DNA from: an uncultured Prevotellaceae bacterium
GTDB lineage: Bacteria; Bacteroidota; Bacteroidia; Bacteroidales; Bacteroidaceae
Assembly: GCA_902775475.1 (NCBI GenBank)
Contig: CACYME010000001.1
Location: 62,001-126,000 of the forward strand
Length of the DNA: 64,000 nucleotides
Reading direction: 5' to 3'
Shown: positions 41,244-49,846 of the stretch, piece by piece
Layout of the letters: each line of letters opens with the position of its first letter
Position numbering within the stretch: the stretch's first letter is position 1
Program-made: the position numbers and the translations under genes
The notes under the pieces: model-generated
What the model was told of the DNA's origin: nothing
Databases searched by the model: none
What the model saw: only the letters and a program-made list of their open reading frames with translations

Positions 41244-44200
41244 ATGAACCGAAGAATAGATTTTTTCCTGCCGCTTGGCGACGAGCAGGCCATCAACAGC
41301 TTGAAAGAACAACTGCGGGGCTGTCCCGCCGTGAGAAGCATCACCCCACTGAAGATTGAGAACCTGCCTTCGACCGAGACCGTGAGGTCGATAGCTGCGC
41401 TGGCCAAGGCCGACTATAGTGCCATCGTGACCAAGAGCACATCGCTGCTGCTGGGCGAGGGCGCGCTGGAGCGCATGGTCCGCGTGGCCGACGACAGTGG
41501 CGCTGCCTTGGTCTATGCCGACCGGACAGGCCATCCCGTCATCGACTATCAGGGCGGTTCCATCCGCGACGACTTCGACTTCGGGTCGCTGCTGCTCGTG
41601 CGCACCAGCCTGCTACGGCAATGGGCACAAGAGGCTGCCGACACACATTATTTATATGGGGGGCTCTACGACCTGCGCCTCTTCCTGAGTCGCCACGGCC
41701 AGTTGCTCCACCTGAACGAGACGCTCTACACCGAGGTGGAGACCGACCAGCGTGCTTCGGGCGTGAAGCAGTTCGACTACGTCAACCCCGCCAATCGCGC
41801 CGTACAGATAGAGATGGAGCAGGTGGCCACCCGCCACCTGAAGGCCATCGGCGCCACCATCGACACCACGGCCTATGCCAGCATCGACTTCGACGAGCAG
41901 CCCTTCCCCGTGGAGGCATCGGTCGTCATTCCCGTCTTCAACCGCGTGCGCACCATCAAGGACGCCGTGGAGAGTGCCCTCAGCCAGCAAACTGCCTTCC
42001 CCTTCAACGTCATCGTGGTCGACAACCACTCCACCGACGGCACCAGCGCCCTTCTGTCCAGTATGTCGCAATGCCATTGCGACAAACCGAACGCCCTCGT
42101 GGTGCTCACCCCCGAACGCACCGACCTGGGCATCGGCGGCTGCTGGAACATGGCCATCAACGACCCACGCTGCGGGCGCTTCGCCGTGCAGCTCGACAGC
42201 GACGACCTCTACTCATCAGAACAGACGCTGCAGCGCGTCGTCGACGCCTTCCGTCAGCAGCAGGCTGCCATGGTGGTGGGCAGCTACCGCATCTGCAACT
42301 TCCAGCTGGAGACGCTGCCCCCAGGACTCATCGACCACCGTGAATGGACCGACGAGAATGGCCCCAACAACGCCCTGCGCATCAACGGACTCGGTGCGCC
42401 GCGTGCCTTCTTCACCCCGTTGCTGCGCCAGCTGCAGCTGCCCAACACGTCCTACGGCGAGGACTACGCCATGGGCCTCGCCTTCTCACGGCGCTACCGC
42501 ATCGGACGCATCTATGAGGAGCTTTACCTCTGCCGCCGCTGGGAGGGCAACAGCGACGCTGCCCTGAGCGTAGAGCGCGTGAACCGCAACAATCTCTACA
42601 AAGACCGTCTGCGCACCATGGAGATACTGGCCCGCCAGCGCATGAACCGCGAGGAACACGGACAGACCGCCGAGGAGAGCACGCCGCTGCAGCGATTCTT
42701 CGACCGCCAGCTGGCGCTCTGGCCCGAGGCACTGCTGCGCTACCGCGACCTGACCGACGCACAGACGAAGGAGCTGCATGTGGGTCAGCTGACGTTGCTG
42801 GCCCAGTGGAACCCCGCTCGCATTCGCTCCACTGGTGCCGACATCACCAAACAGGCGCTGCAGGAGCGTCCCTGCTTCCTTTGCCAGAAGAACCGGCCCA
42901 AGGAGCAGATGAGCATCGCCAGCGGCGACTACGAACTGCTGGTGAACCCCTTCCCCATCCTGCCCATGCACTTCACGCTGCCCACACGCCGCCACCAGCC
43001 ACAGCGCATCCAACCCATGTACGGCCAGATGCTCGCCCTGCTGATGAAGCATCCTGAGCTGACGGTGTTCTACAATGGTCCGCGATGCGGTGCATCGGCT
43101 CCCGACCATGCCCATCTGCAGGCAGGCACCACAGGACTGCTGCCCCTGCAACGGGAGTGGCAGCACCTCGCCCGCCAGCTGATGCCCATCGCACAGCCAG
43201 CCGCCGATGCCACGCTGGCCGTCATTGAAGACTACCCCTGCCCTGCCCTCGTCATACGCACCAAAGGGAAGAAAGCCAGCGAGCGGCTTTTCGCACAGCT
43301 CTATGAGGCCATGCCTGTACCTGAGGGCGACGAAGAGCCGATGATGAACATCGTGGCCTGGCGACAGGGCGACGAATACCTCTCGGTGGTGTTCCCACGG
43401 GAGAAGCACCGTCCCGACTGCTACTACCAAACGGGCGACGGGCAGCTACTCGTCAGCCCCGGAGCCCTCGACATGGCGGGATTGCTCATCACCCCACGCG
43501 AGGAAGACTATGAGAAGCTCACCGCCTCGCAGGCAGAAGCCATTCTGCGCGAGTGCGCCATCAGCGACGAAGGGCTTGCCGCCATCGTCGAACGGCTCTC
43601 GCCAGTGCCGCAGAACGAGACGGAAGTCAAGGGCGAGGTGCCCACGGTGACGGTGGGCATCGTCAGTGCACAGCGCATCGACTTCCAGCTGAACGGTCTC
43701 TACCAGGCTAAGGGCGAGAGCATCGAAGGCCCGCAAGCCGTAGAGCTGACCGAAGGCGGCCTGCTGTGGCGGGGCCAGCAGTACCGCGAGCTGCGCTTCA
43801 CCCCGCTGGCCGGCGATGCCACGTTCACGCTGAACGACGTCACCATTGGTTCTGGCTTCCACTGGGAGCGCCATCAGGCGCAGACCTTCGCCGGAGCCCT
43901 CCGACTGCTGGTGGAGGCCGACAAGGTGCTGGCCATCAACGAATTGCCAGTGGAGCAATACCTCGAGAGCGTCATCGCCAGCGAGATGAGCGCCACATCG
44001 TCGCTCGAACTGCTCAAGGCTCACGCCGTCATCTCGCGTTCATGGCTGCTATATCAGAAAAAGAGGAAAGAGGAAAGCGGAGAGCGCAGAGAGGGCAGCG
44101 CCTTCTTCTCGTTCGTAAAGAAGGAAGACGAGCTGCTACGCTGGTACGACCGCGAGGAGCACACCCTCTTCGACGTCTGTGCCGACGACCACTGCCAGCG

Positions 44201-44900
44201 CTATCAAGGCATTGCATTAAAGGAGAAAGGGACTGAGAAAAGCGAACAGTTTGCGGCCGCCGAGGAGGCCGTGCGCCAGACACGCGGCGAGGTGCTCGTC
44301 TACGGCGGCGAACTCTGCGACGCCCGCTTCTCGAAATGCTGCGGAGGCCACACCGAGGAGTATCAGTACTGCTGGGAAGACACGCCGAAGCCCTACCTGC
44401 AGAGCGTGGAGTGCCCCTGGTGTAACACCAGTGACAAGGGCATCCTGCAACAGGTGCTGAACGACTACGACCAGGAGACACCCGACTTCCACGACTGGAC
44501 GGTAGCATACACGCAGCAGGAGCTGACCGACCTCATCAGCCGCAAGACCAAGCTCGACCTTGGCGACATCGTTGACCTCGTGCCCCTGAGCCGCGGAAAG
44601 AGCGGCCGCATCTGGCGCCTGCAGCTTGTGGGCACGAAGCGCTCCTACATCATCGGCAAGGAGCTGGAGATTCGCCGCGCGCTGAGCGAGACCCACCTCT
44701 ACAGCTCGTGCTTCGAGGTGGAGAAGGTTGTGGAAAAGGGAAAGGATGGCCACATCCGCTTCGTCCTCCACGGCCACGGCTGGGGCCACGGCGTAGGCCT
44801 ATGCCAGATTGGCGCCGCCGTCATGGGCCATGAGGGCCACGACTACCGCAAAATATTGCTCTACTACTATCCTGGAGCCGAAATAAAAAGTGTTTATTAG
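41244..44900 (+). CDS. three-domain protein: GT2 glycosyltransferase, HIT-like DUF4922, SpoIID
   Basis: A 1218-residue protein. Residues about 1-210 are a GT-like N-terminal region; about 225-440 a GT2 domain ([19 protein letters not shown], metal-binding QLDSDDLY near 318, GEDYAMGL). Residues about 540-790 match DUF4922, with the zinc-like CFLCQ pair and a HIT/GalT-type H622-A-H624-L-Q626 motif after RCGASAPD, suggesting nucleotidyl transfer or phosphorolysis. Residues about 810-1218 are a SpoIID/LytB domain, a peptidoglycan lytic transglycosylase fold: [43 protein letters not shown]. No signal peptide is visible, odd for a SpoIID domain. The SpoIID part has two basic, purine-rich insertions (about 940-960 and 990-1000). 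A palindrome lies in frame at 42065-42083. An AmpG-like gene lies downstream, beyond an HNH gene. Confidence 0.85.
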   Translation: MNRRIDFFLPLGDEQAINSLKEQLRGCPAVRSITPLKIENLPSTETVRSIAALAKADYSAIVTKSTSLLLGEGALERMVRVADDSGAALVYADRTGHPVIDYQGGSIRDDFDFGSLLLVRTSLLRQWAQEAADTHYLYGGLYDLRLFLSRHGQLLHLNETLYTEVETDQRASGVKQFDYVNPANRAVQIEMEQVATRHLKAIGATIDTTAYASIDFDEQPFPVEASVVIPVFNRVRTIKDAVESALSQQTAFPFNVIVVDNHSTDGTSALLSSMSQCHCDKPNALVVLTPERTDLGIGGCWNMAINDPRCGRFAVQLDSDDLYSSEQTLQRVVDAFRQQQAAMVVGSYRICNFQLETLPPGLIDHREWTDENGPNNALRINGLGAPRAFFTPLLRQLQLPNTSYGEDYAMGLAFSRRYRIGRIYEELYLCRRWEGNSDAALSVERVNRNNLYKDRLRTMEILARQRMNREEHGQTAEESTPLQRFFDRQLALWPEALLRYRDLTDAQTKELHVGQLTLLAQWNPARIRSTGADITKQALQERPCFLCQKNRPKEQMSIASGDYELLVNPFPILPMHFTLPTRRHQPQRIQPMYGQMLALLMKHPELTVFYNGPRCGASAPDHAHLQAGTTGLLPLQREWQHLARQLMPIAQPAADATLAVIEDYPCPALVIRTKGKKASERLFAQLYEAMPVPEGDEEPMMNIVAWRQGDEYLSVVFPREKHRPDCYYQTGDGQLLVSPGALDMAGLLITPREEDYEKLTASQAEAILRECAISDEGLAAIVERLSPVPQNETEVKGEVPTVTVGIVSAQRIDFQLNGLYQAKGESIEGPQAVELTEGGLLWRGQQYRELRFTPLAGDATFTLNDVTIGSGFHWERHQAQTFAGALRLLVEADKVLAINELPVEQYLESVIASEMSATSSLELLKAHAVISRSWLLYQKKRKEESGERREGSAFFSFVKKEDELLRWYDREEHTLFDVCADDHCQRYQGIALKEKGTEKSEQFAAAEEAVRQTRGEVLVYGGELCDARFSKCCGGHTEEYQYCWEDTPKPYLQSVECPWCNTSDKGILQQVLNDYDQETPDFHDWTVAYTQQELTDLISRKTKLDLGDIVDLVPLSRGKSGRIWRLQLVGTKRSYIIGKELEIRRALSETHLYSSCFEVEKVVEKGKDGHIRFVLHGHGWGHGVGLCQIGAAVMGHEGHDYRKILLYYYPGAEIKSVY
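42065..42083. repeat. Short palindrome inside the GT2 domain
   Basis: Arms GTCGCAAT (42065-42072) and ATTGCGAC (42076-42083) around GCC. It encodes SQCHCD in a loop after LLSSM. The 7-mer GTCGCAA and its complement are shared with the ileS and transposase palindromes but in inside-out order. Confidence 0.55.
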
Positions 44901-44956
44901 TTTTCGGTGTGCTGCATATTCTTTCTATACAACAAGACATCAAACCTTCTTTTGAG

Positions 44957-45793
44957 ATGAATCTCCACAAGAACTATAAATCTTCCTATATAATTAAGGA
45001 AGATATTATCAACCTGATTGAAATGCATAACAAAGATAAAGCCTCTCTGTGTTTTGTTAACGAAAGACAAACTGGGTATGATGACCAAAGATGGGTTGAG
45101 AAAAGTAATATAATCAAAGCCCGCGATAATTATACTTGCCAACTTTGCCTCGCTTTCAATCCAATGGCAGAAGGAGGAATGTTCATCAAACAAGGCGAAT
45201 TTTACACACTTCACTATTATGATTGGGAAAAAAATAAATACATAATAGGTGTTCAAGATTATGACCTGAGTATCAATTTTGACTTCACTTATGGCTTTCA
45301 TTTAGCAATGCCACGTTTTAACGTTCATCATAAGATATACTACAGGAATCGCAAAATATGGGATTACCAAGATGATTGTTTAGTGACCCTATGTGAATAC
45401 TGCCACCATTATATTCACTCTCTGACTGACGTAGGTATTCCTATTGTTGAAGAGAGAAAAGACGGAACAACAAAACTTATTGGGAAAACACGACCAAAAC
45501 CATATGAACTAAATCATACAGATTTAGGAACATTTCAACCTTTTGCCTTAGTTAAAGAAAACAAATGGGGGATAGGATTGAAAGGTCAAGATTTGAAAGA
45601 TTTTTGGCGAGCAAAGAATGAGAATAAAAAATGGTTTGACTACTACGATTTATTAAATGATAATGTCGTACATATAGCAGTTTTCAATGACCCTAATAAT
45701 ATGCATGAGTATGAAGAGACAAAAGTAGTTATTGATTTCATAATCACGGACTTTTTTGAAAGAATTTTAGGTTTTAGTAAAATGCAACAATGA
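44957..45793 (+). CDS. HNH endonuclease-like protein on an AT-rich island
   Basis: A 278-residue protein with an HNH-nuclease layout: C61-x2-C64 in NYTCQLC, then H124-H125 in FNVHHKIYYRN, and DDCLVTLCEYCHHYIH with C146 and C149, a zinc-finger-supported beta-beta-alpha metal core. The roughly 60 residues between the first cysteine pair and the histidines are an unusual insertion. The gene is much richer in A and T, and in K, N, I and Y, than its neighbours, and splits the SpoIID-fusion gene from the AmpG-like gene. Both facts indicate recent transfer. The start at 44957 is preferred over a GTG at 44909. No methylase or mobile-element partner is adjacent; a restriction or homing-like role is possible. 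Confidence 0.72.
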   Translation: MNLHKNYKSSYIIKEDIINLIEMHNKDKASLCFVNERQTGYDDQRWVEKSNIIKARDNYTCQLCLAFNPMAEGGMFIKQGEFYTLHYYDWEKNKYIIGVQDYDLSINFDFTYGFHLAMPRFNVHHKIYYRNRKIWDYQDDCLVTLCEYCHHYIHSLTDVGIPIVEERKDGTTKLIGKTRPKPYELNHTDLGTFQPFALVKENKWGIGLKGQDLKDFWRAKNENKKWFDYYDLLNDNVVHIAVFNDPNNMHEYEETKVVIDFIITDFFERILGFSKMQQ

Positions 45794-45846
45794 TGGGGAA
45801 AAAAGGTTACGAAGAATTAAATTCTGTAATTATTTCAATTCATTCT

Positions 45847-45854
45847 TAGATTTG
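45847..45854 (+). promoter_or_regulatory. Predicted -7 box for the AmpG-like gene
   Basis: TAGATTTG, 26 bases before the start at 45880. Confidence 0.6.
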
Positions 45855-45879
45855 CAACAACAAAAACACTACCAAAACC

Positions 45880-47181
45880 ATGAGAGTGATGAAACAAAAG
45901 CAAAGGAACCCGTGGGCATGGGTGCCCACACTCTATATCGCCGAAGGCCTGCCCAACGTCATCGTGACCAGCGTGGCCGTAGTGCTCTACATGCAGATGG
46001 GGCTGAGCGATGCCCAGATAGGCCTCTACACCGGATGGCTGGGCCTGCCATGGATTATCAAACCGCTGTGGAGCCCGTTCGTTGACCTCTACAAGACGAA
46101 GCGATGGTGGGTGTTGCTGACGCAGTTGCTGCTCGGCTCGTCGCTGGCGGGCATCGCGTTCACGCTGGAGACCGACTTCTGGCTGCAGGGCACGCTGTTC
46201 CTGTTCTTCCTGATGGCCTTCAGCAGCGCCACCCACGACATCGCCGCCGACGGCTACTACATGCTCGAGCTGAGCGAGCACCAGCAGGCCTGGTTCGTGG
46301 GCATCCGCAACACGTTCTACCGTCTGGCCGTCATCTTCGGCAACGGTGCCCTGGTTCCCATTGCCGGACTGCTGCAGAAAGCCTACCCAGGCCGCGAGGC
46401 CTACACGTGGAGCCTCGTCTTCTATGGCACCGCCGCCCTCTTCCTCGCCATCTGGCTCTACCACACCCGGATGATGCCACGCGCCGAGGCCGACGTGAAG
46501 CGCCAGGCCACCGCTGCCGACATCGCCCACGGCCTGAAGGAGATGCTGGTGGCCTTCGTCCACAAGATGCCGTGGAAGCAATTGCTCGCCGCCATCCTGT
46601 TCATTCTGTTCTACCGTTTCCCCGAAGCCTTGCTGAACGCCATGAGCAAGACCTTTCTCACCCGTCCGCAGGCCGATGGCGGCCTGGGGCTGTCGCTGGA
46701 GCAATACGGTCTGAGCTATGGCACCGTGGGCCTCATCGGCCTGCTGTTAGGCGGCATCGTTGGCGGATGGCTGGCCAGCCGCGACGGCCTGAAGCGCTGG
46801 CTCTGGCCCATGGTGTGCGCCATCACCCTGCCCGACGTGGTCTACGTCTACATGAGCCTGGCAATGCCCAGCAACATGCTGCTCGTCAGCAGCTGCATCT
46901 TCATCGAGCAGTTCGGCTACGGCCTCGGCTTCACCGCCCTAACGCTCTACATGCTCTACTTTGCCATGGGCGAGTTCAAGACCTCGCACTACGCCATCTG
47001 CACCGGCATCAGCTATCTGGGCCTGCAGGTGCCGGCCATGTTCAGCGGCTTCCTGAAGGACGCCGTGGGCTACAGCACCTTCTTCATCATCGTCATGGCA
47101 CTCTGCTCAGTCACCTTCCTCGTGGCGGCCTTCATCAAGGTCGACCCGCAGTTCGGAAGGAAAGATTCCACGCAGAAATAG
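45880..47181 (+). CDS. ampG: AmpG-like muropeptide permease (MFS)
   Basis: A 433-residue major-facilitator protein with about twelve membrane segments. The N-terminal half matches AmpG: LYIAEGLPNVIVTS, GLPWIIKPLWSPFVDLYKTKRWWVL, and AFSSATHDIAADGYYM followed by RNTFYRLAVIFGNG. AmpG imports GlcNAc-anhydroMurNAc peptides from the periplasm for peptidoglycan recycling. Its position just downstream of a SpoIID-domain gene, whose fold cleaves stripped glycan strands, supports a recycling role. It has its own TAnnTTTG box behind the HNH gene. A different sugar substrate cannot be excluded. Confidence 0.82.
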   Translation: MRVMKQKQRNPWAWVPTLYIAEGLPNVIVTSVAVVLYMQMGLSDAQIGLYTGWLGLPWIIKPLWSPFVDLYKTKRWWVLLTQLLLGSSLAGIAFTLETDFWLQGTLFLFFLMAFSSATHDIAADGYYMLELSEHQQAWFVGIRNTFYRLAVIFGNGALVPIAGLLQKAYPGREAYTWSLVFYGTAALFLAIWLYHTRMMPRAEADVKRQATAADIAHGLKEMLVAFVHKMPWKQLLAAILFILFYRFPEALLNAMSKTFLTRPQADGGLGLSLEQYGLSYGTVGLIGLLLGGIVGGWLASRDGLKRWLWPMVCAITLPDVVYVYMSLAMPSNMLLVSSCIFIEQFGYGLGFTALTLYMLYFAMGEFKTSHYAICTGISYLGLQVPAMFSGFLKDAVGYSTFFIIVMALCSVTFLVAAFIKVDPQFGRKDSTQK

Positions 47182-47214
47182 CGCTTTTCCTTTGGCAGAA
47201 CAAAGAAAAACAAT

Positions 47215-47222
47215 TATCTTTG
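47215..47222 (+). promoter_or_regulatory. Predicted -7 box for lipoprotein 1
   Basis: TATCTTTG, 32 bases before the ATG at 47254. Confidence 0.65.
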
Positions 47223-47253
47223 CAACGCAATTATGAACAAAAACTTTGAGAAC

Positions 47254-47928
47254 ATGAAAAAGATTCTATCAACCGTCATGTTGCTGGCCATGACGATGGC
47301 TGTCATGACATCGTTCACCAGCTGCGAAGAGGAAGACGACTACATTGCCCAGAAGCTGCGCGAAGGCGACTGGCAGGGCTATATTGGCGCCTACTACGCC
47401 GACCGCTGGGGCATCAGCGGCAGCACCTACGCCACGGTGATGCGCTTCGAGTCGAGGGGCAGCTACTACACCAGCGGACGCGGCTACGAGCTGAACTACA
47501 ACGTCAACTCGCCCTACCGCGACTACGCCTGCTCGTCGTTCAAGTGGTTCATCGTCGACGGCGAAATCACCCTGCTCTACGACGACGATGTGTGGACGCC
47601 CATCTACATCATCGACTACTCCCTCGGCAGCAGCTGGTTCCGTGGAAAAATCTACACCCCGACCAAGCAGCGCATCCAGTTCGACTTCGAAAATGCCGCC
47701 TTCTCCGACTGGGACTACTACCGCAATGGCGGTCACTACGGCAACTACGGCGACTTCGACGACCCGCGCTACTTCCGCGCCCGCACCAACTCGAACACTG
47801 CCGACGAGGTGCCTTTCATCGACCGCACCGAACAGGCCCGTCAGCAGAGCGGCGAGCAAGATGCCGTCAGCGTGGCCAGCGGCGAGTTTGCCAAGGCCAT
47901 GATGAAGCAGCAAAGGGAGCAGGAATAG
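47254..47928 (+). CDS. small lipoprotein, paralogue 1
   Basis: A 224-residue lipoprotein: signal MKKILSTVMLLAMTMAVMTSF with lipobox FTSC, then an acidic linker (EEEDDY). The body is aromatic and beta-like with the repeating themes GDWQGYIGAYYADRWG, YYTSGRGYELNY, ITLLYDDDVWTPIYI and FRGKIYTPTKQRIQFDF. The tail (SGEQDAVSVASGEFAKAMMKQQ) is hydrophilic. I do not recognise the family; the GDWxG and GxG patterns recall lipocalin-like or META-like barrels, but this is a guess. A second copy follows 127 bases downstream, each with its own promoter. The ATG at 47254 starts the signal peptide; an upstream ATG at 47233 is also in frame. Confidence 0.75.
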   Translation: MKKILSTVMLLAMTMAVMTSFTSCEEEDDYIAQKLREGDWQGYIGAYYADRWGISGSTYATVMRFESRGSYYTSGRGYELNYNVNSPYRDYACSSFKWFIVDGEITLLYDDDVWTPIYIIDYSLGSSWFRGKIYTPTKQRIQFDFENAAFSDWDYYRNGGHYGNYGDFDDPRYFRARTNSNTADEVPFIDRTEQARQQSGEQDAVSVASGEFAKAMMKQQREQE

Positions 47929-47957
47929 GGATTTTTGCCATATTCCCCATTACAAAT

Positions 47958-47991
47958 AGGTTTTCCCCTAACGACGTTTAGGGGAAAACCT
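47958..47991 (+). terminator. Intrinsic terminator after lipoprotein 1
   Basis: Arms AGGTTTTCCCCTAA (47958-47971) and TTAGGGGAAAACCT (47978-47991), a perfect 14-bp stem followed by a T-run to 47996. Confidence 0.9.
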
Positions 47992-48014
47992 TTTTTCACG
48001 TCCATGGAAAGCCG

Positions 48015-48022
48015 TATCTTTG
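48015..48022 (+). promoter_or_regulatory. Predicted -7 box for lipoprotein 2
   Basis: TATCTTTG, 34 bases before the ATG at 48056. Confidence 0.65.
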
Positions 48023-48055
48023 CATCATCAAAAGAACCATTAAAACGCTACAATC

Positions 48056-48682
48056 ATGAAAAAGATGTATACCTACCTCCTGATGGTGCTGATGCTCAGC
48101 ATGGCAACCACAACCTTCACCAGCTGCGAGACTGAAGACCAGTACGAAGCCAACATCCTGATTGAGGGCGACTGGCAGGGCTACCTCGGTACCTACTACT
48201 ACGACCGCTGGGGACTGACGGGCAACACCTACGAGACGACCATCCGCTTCTGCGGCAACGGCAGCTGGGCCACCAGCGGGCGTGGCTATGAAGTAGACTA
48301 CGACACGCGCTCGCCCTTCAACGACTATGCCTACTGCGAGTTCTCGTGGTCCATCGTCAACGGCGTCATCACGCTCATCTACGACGACAGCATGTGGAAC
48401 CCAGTCTACATCACCAACTACACGCTGTACAACGACTATTTCTCGGGCACCATCAACGATGGCACACGCCGCGACATCCGCTTCAGGCTCAAGAACGTGA
48501 ACTTCGGCTACTGGAGCACCTACAGCAGCTACTACGACGGCTATTACGACGGGTACTACGATGATTACTACTATTCGCGCACCCGCTCCGCCGAAGCCGA
48601 CAGCACCGTGGCGGCTCCTGCCGACAGCCTGCCCGCCGCCGGCAACGGGAAGAGCATCGCCAAGGGCGCCTTCAAGAAATGA
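48056..48682 (+). CDS. small lipoprotein, paralogue 2
   Basis: A 208-residue lipoprotein, clearly related to the preceding one: lipobox FTSC, then GDWQGYLGTYYYDRWG, WATSGRGYEVDY, VITLIYDDSMWNPVYI and FSGTINDGTRRDIRFRL. It ends in a tyrosine-rich stretch with three YDGYYD-like repeats (residues about 162-178) and an A, P and S-rich tail. Function unknown. Separate promoters and an intervening terminator indicate independent expression of the two copies. Confidence 0.75.
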   Translation: MKKMYTYLLMVLMLSMATTTFTSCETEDQYEANILIEGDWQGYLGTYYYDRWGLTGNTYETTIRFCGNGSWATSGRGYEVDYDTRSPFNDYAYCEFSWSIVNGVITLIYDDSMWNPVYITNYTLYNDYFSGTINDGTRRDIRFRLKNVNFGYWSTYSSYYDGYYDGYYDDYYYSRTRSAEADSTVAAPADSLPAAGNGKSIAKGAFKK

Positions 48683-48716
48683 GGAGCGAGGAGTGAGAAA
48701 TGAGAAATGTTCACAA

Positions 48717-48760
48717 AAAAACCGCGATTGTCGTATTTTTATCCGATGACCGCGGTTTTT
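48717..48760. terminator. Hairpin between lipoprotein 2 and the serine acetyltransferase gene
   Basis: Arms AAAAACCGCG (48717-48726) and CGCGGTTTTT (48751-48760); T-rich on the far side for either strand, so it can serve both convergent genes. Confidence 0.7.
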
Positions 48761-48780
48761 CGTCCGCCCACATCGGATTA

Positions 48781-48830
48781 ATCACTTATCACTCATCACT
48801 TATCACTCATCACTTATCACTCATCACTCA
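48781..48830. repeat. Tandem TCATCACTTATCACT-type repeat at a stop codon
   Basis: About 50 bases of the same unit as before ribE. The stop codon of the minus-strand serine acetyltransferase (48828-48830) is formed by the last repeat bases. Confidence 0.8.
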
Positions 48831-49736
48831 AATGCCCAGTCCCCCCTGGAACGACACGTCGACCGCCTTGCTCTGCAAGATGCGCGAGCCAGGCGGTACG
48901 TCGTGTGTGAGCCAGATGTTGCCGCCGATGACCGAGTCGTGGCCGATGGTGATGCGCCCCAGCACCGAGGCATTCGAGTAGATGGTGACGCGGTCTTCGA
49001 TGATGGGGTGGCGCGGCACGTTGAGCATGTTGCCTTCGGCGTCATACTTGAAGCTCTTGGCCCCCAGCGTCACGCCCTGATAGAGCGTCACGTGCGAACC
49101 AATGATGCACGTCTCGCCGATGACGACGCCCGTGCCGTGGTCGATGGCGAAGTATTCGCCAATCTGTGCACCAGGATGAATGTCGATGCCGGTGCGCGAG
49201 TGGGCCTGCTCGGTGATGATGCGCGGAATGACGGGCACCTGCATCTGGTGGAGCACGTGGGCCAGTCGGTAGTGCGTCATCGTGTTCACTATCGGATAGC
49301 AGTAGATGACCTCACCATAGTTCGTGGCGGCGGGGTCGTTCTGGAACATCGCCTCCACGTCGGTATAGAGCAGGCGCTTCACCTCGGGCAGCTGGTCGAT
49401 GAAGCGCAAGGCCAGCTCCTCGGCCGTGGGCAGCACGTCCTCCTCGGAGCACTCCTCGCAGAACTGCAGGCCACGCGCTATCTGGCGGCGCAGCAAGGCA
49501 TAGAGCTCCTCCATGTTCACGCCGATGTAGTGCTGGCGAATCTGCTCCTCGGGCTGGCGCTTGTAGAAATAGTCGGTGAAGATGATGCTCTTGGCCAGGC
49601 TCACCAGCCGGCGCACCTCCTCCACCGAAGGCAGCGGTGCCGAACCCGTAGGCATCATCGACTCTTCTTTCTCGTTCAGCCTCGACAGCAGCGCCACGTT
49701 GCGCAGCAGCACTTCATTGATTCGTTTCTGGTCCAT
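48828..49736 (-). CDS. cysE: serine O-acetyltransferase
   Basis: Makes O-acetylserine from serine and acetyl-CoA for cysteine synthesis. The 302-residue protein has a helical N-terminal half and a C-terminal left-handed beta-helix of hexapeptide repeats: GIDIHPGAQIGEYFAIDHGTGVVIGETCIIGSHVTLYQGVTLG, then HPIIEDRVTIYSNASVLGRITIGHDSVIGGN. The catalytic histidine and aspartate are in IDHGTGVVIGE, and the residues from NIWLTHDVPPGSRI end the helix. The length is near that of epsilon-type serine acetyltransferases. It has a TACCTTTG box. Confidence 0.92.
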   Translation of the reverse strand: MDQKRINEVLLRNVALLSRLNEKEESMMPTGSAPLPSVEEVRRLVSLAKSIIFTDYFYKRQPEEQIRQHYIGVNMEELYALLRRQIARGLQFCEECSEEDVLPTAEELALRFIDQLPEVKRLLYTDVEAMFQNDPAATNYGEVIYCYPIVNTMTHYRLAHVLHQMQVPVIPRIITEQAHSRTGIDIHPGAQIGEYFAIDHGTGVVIGETCIIGSHVTLYQGVTLGAKSFKYDAEGNMLNVPRHPIIEDRVTIYSNASVLGRITIGHDSVIGGNIWLTHDVPPGSRILQSKAVDVSFQGGLGI

Positions 49737-49757
49737 AAGCTATGACAATTTTCGCTG

Positions 49758-49765
49758 CAAAGGTA
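49758..49765 (-). promoter_or_regulatory. Predicted -7 box for cysE
   Basis: TACCTTTG on the minus strand, 22 bases before the start. Confidence 0.65.
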
Positions 49766-49808
49766 CGAAATAAATCAACATTCATCGTATTTATTCGCAT
49801 TTATTTTT

Positions 49809-49816
49809 TACCTTTG
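49809..49816 (+). promoter_or_regulatory. Predicted -7 box for the DUF554 gene
   Basis: TACCTTTG, 31 bases before the ATG at 49847. Confidence 0.65.
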
Positions 49817-49846
49817 CAGCACAAAAACTCGCAGACAAGCACAAAA

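Noticed and set aside
44039-44260. Frameshift in the SpoIID domain
   Set aside because: The lysine and arginine-rich inserts look odd, but the frame continues to conserved SpoIID motifs, so they are in-frame insertions.
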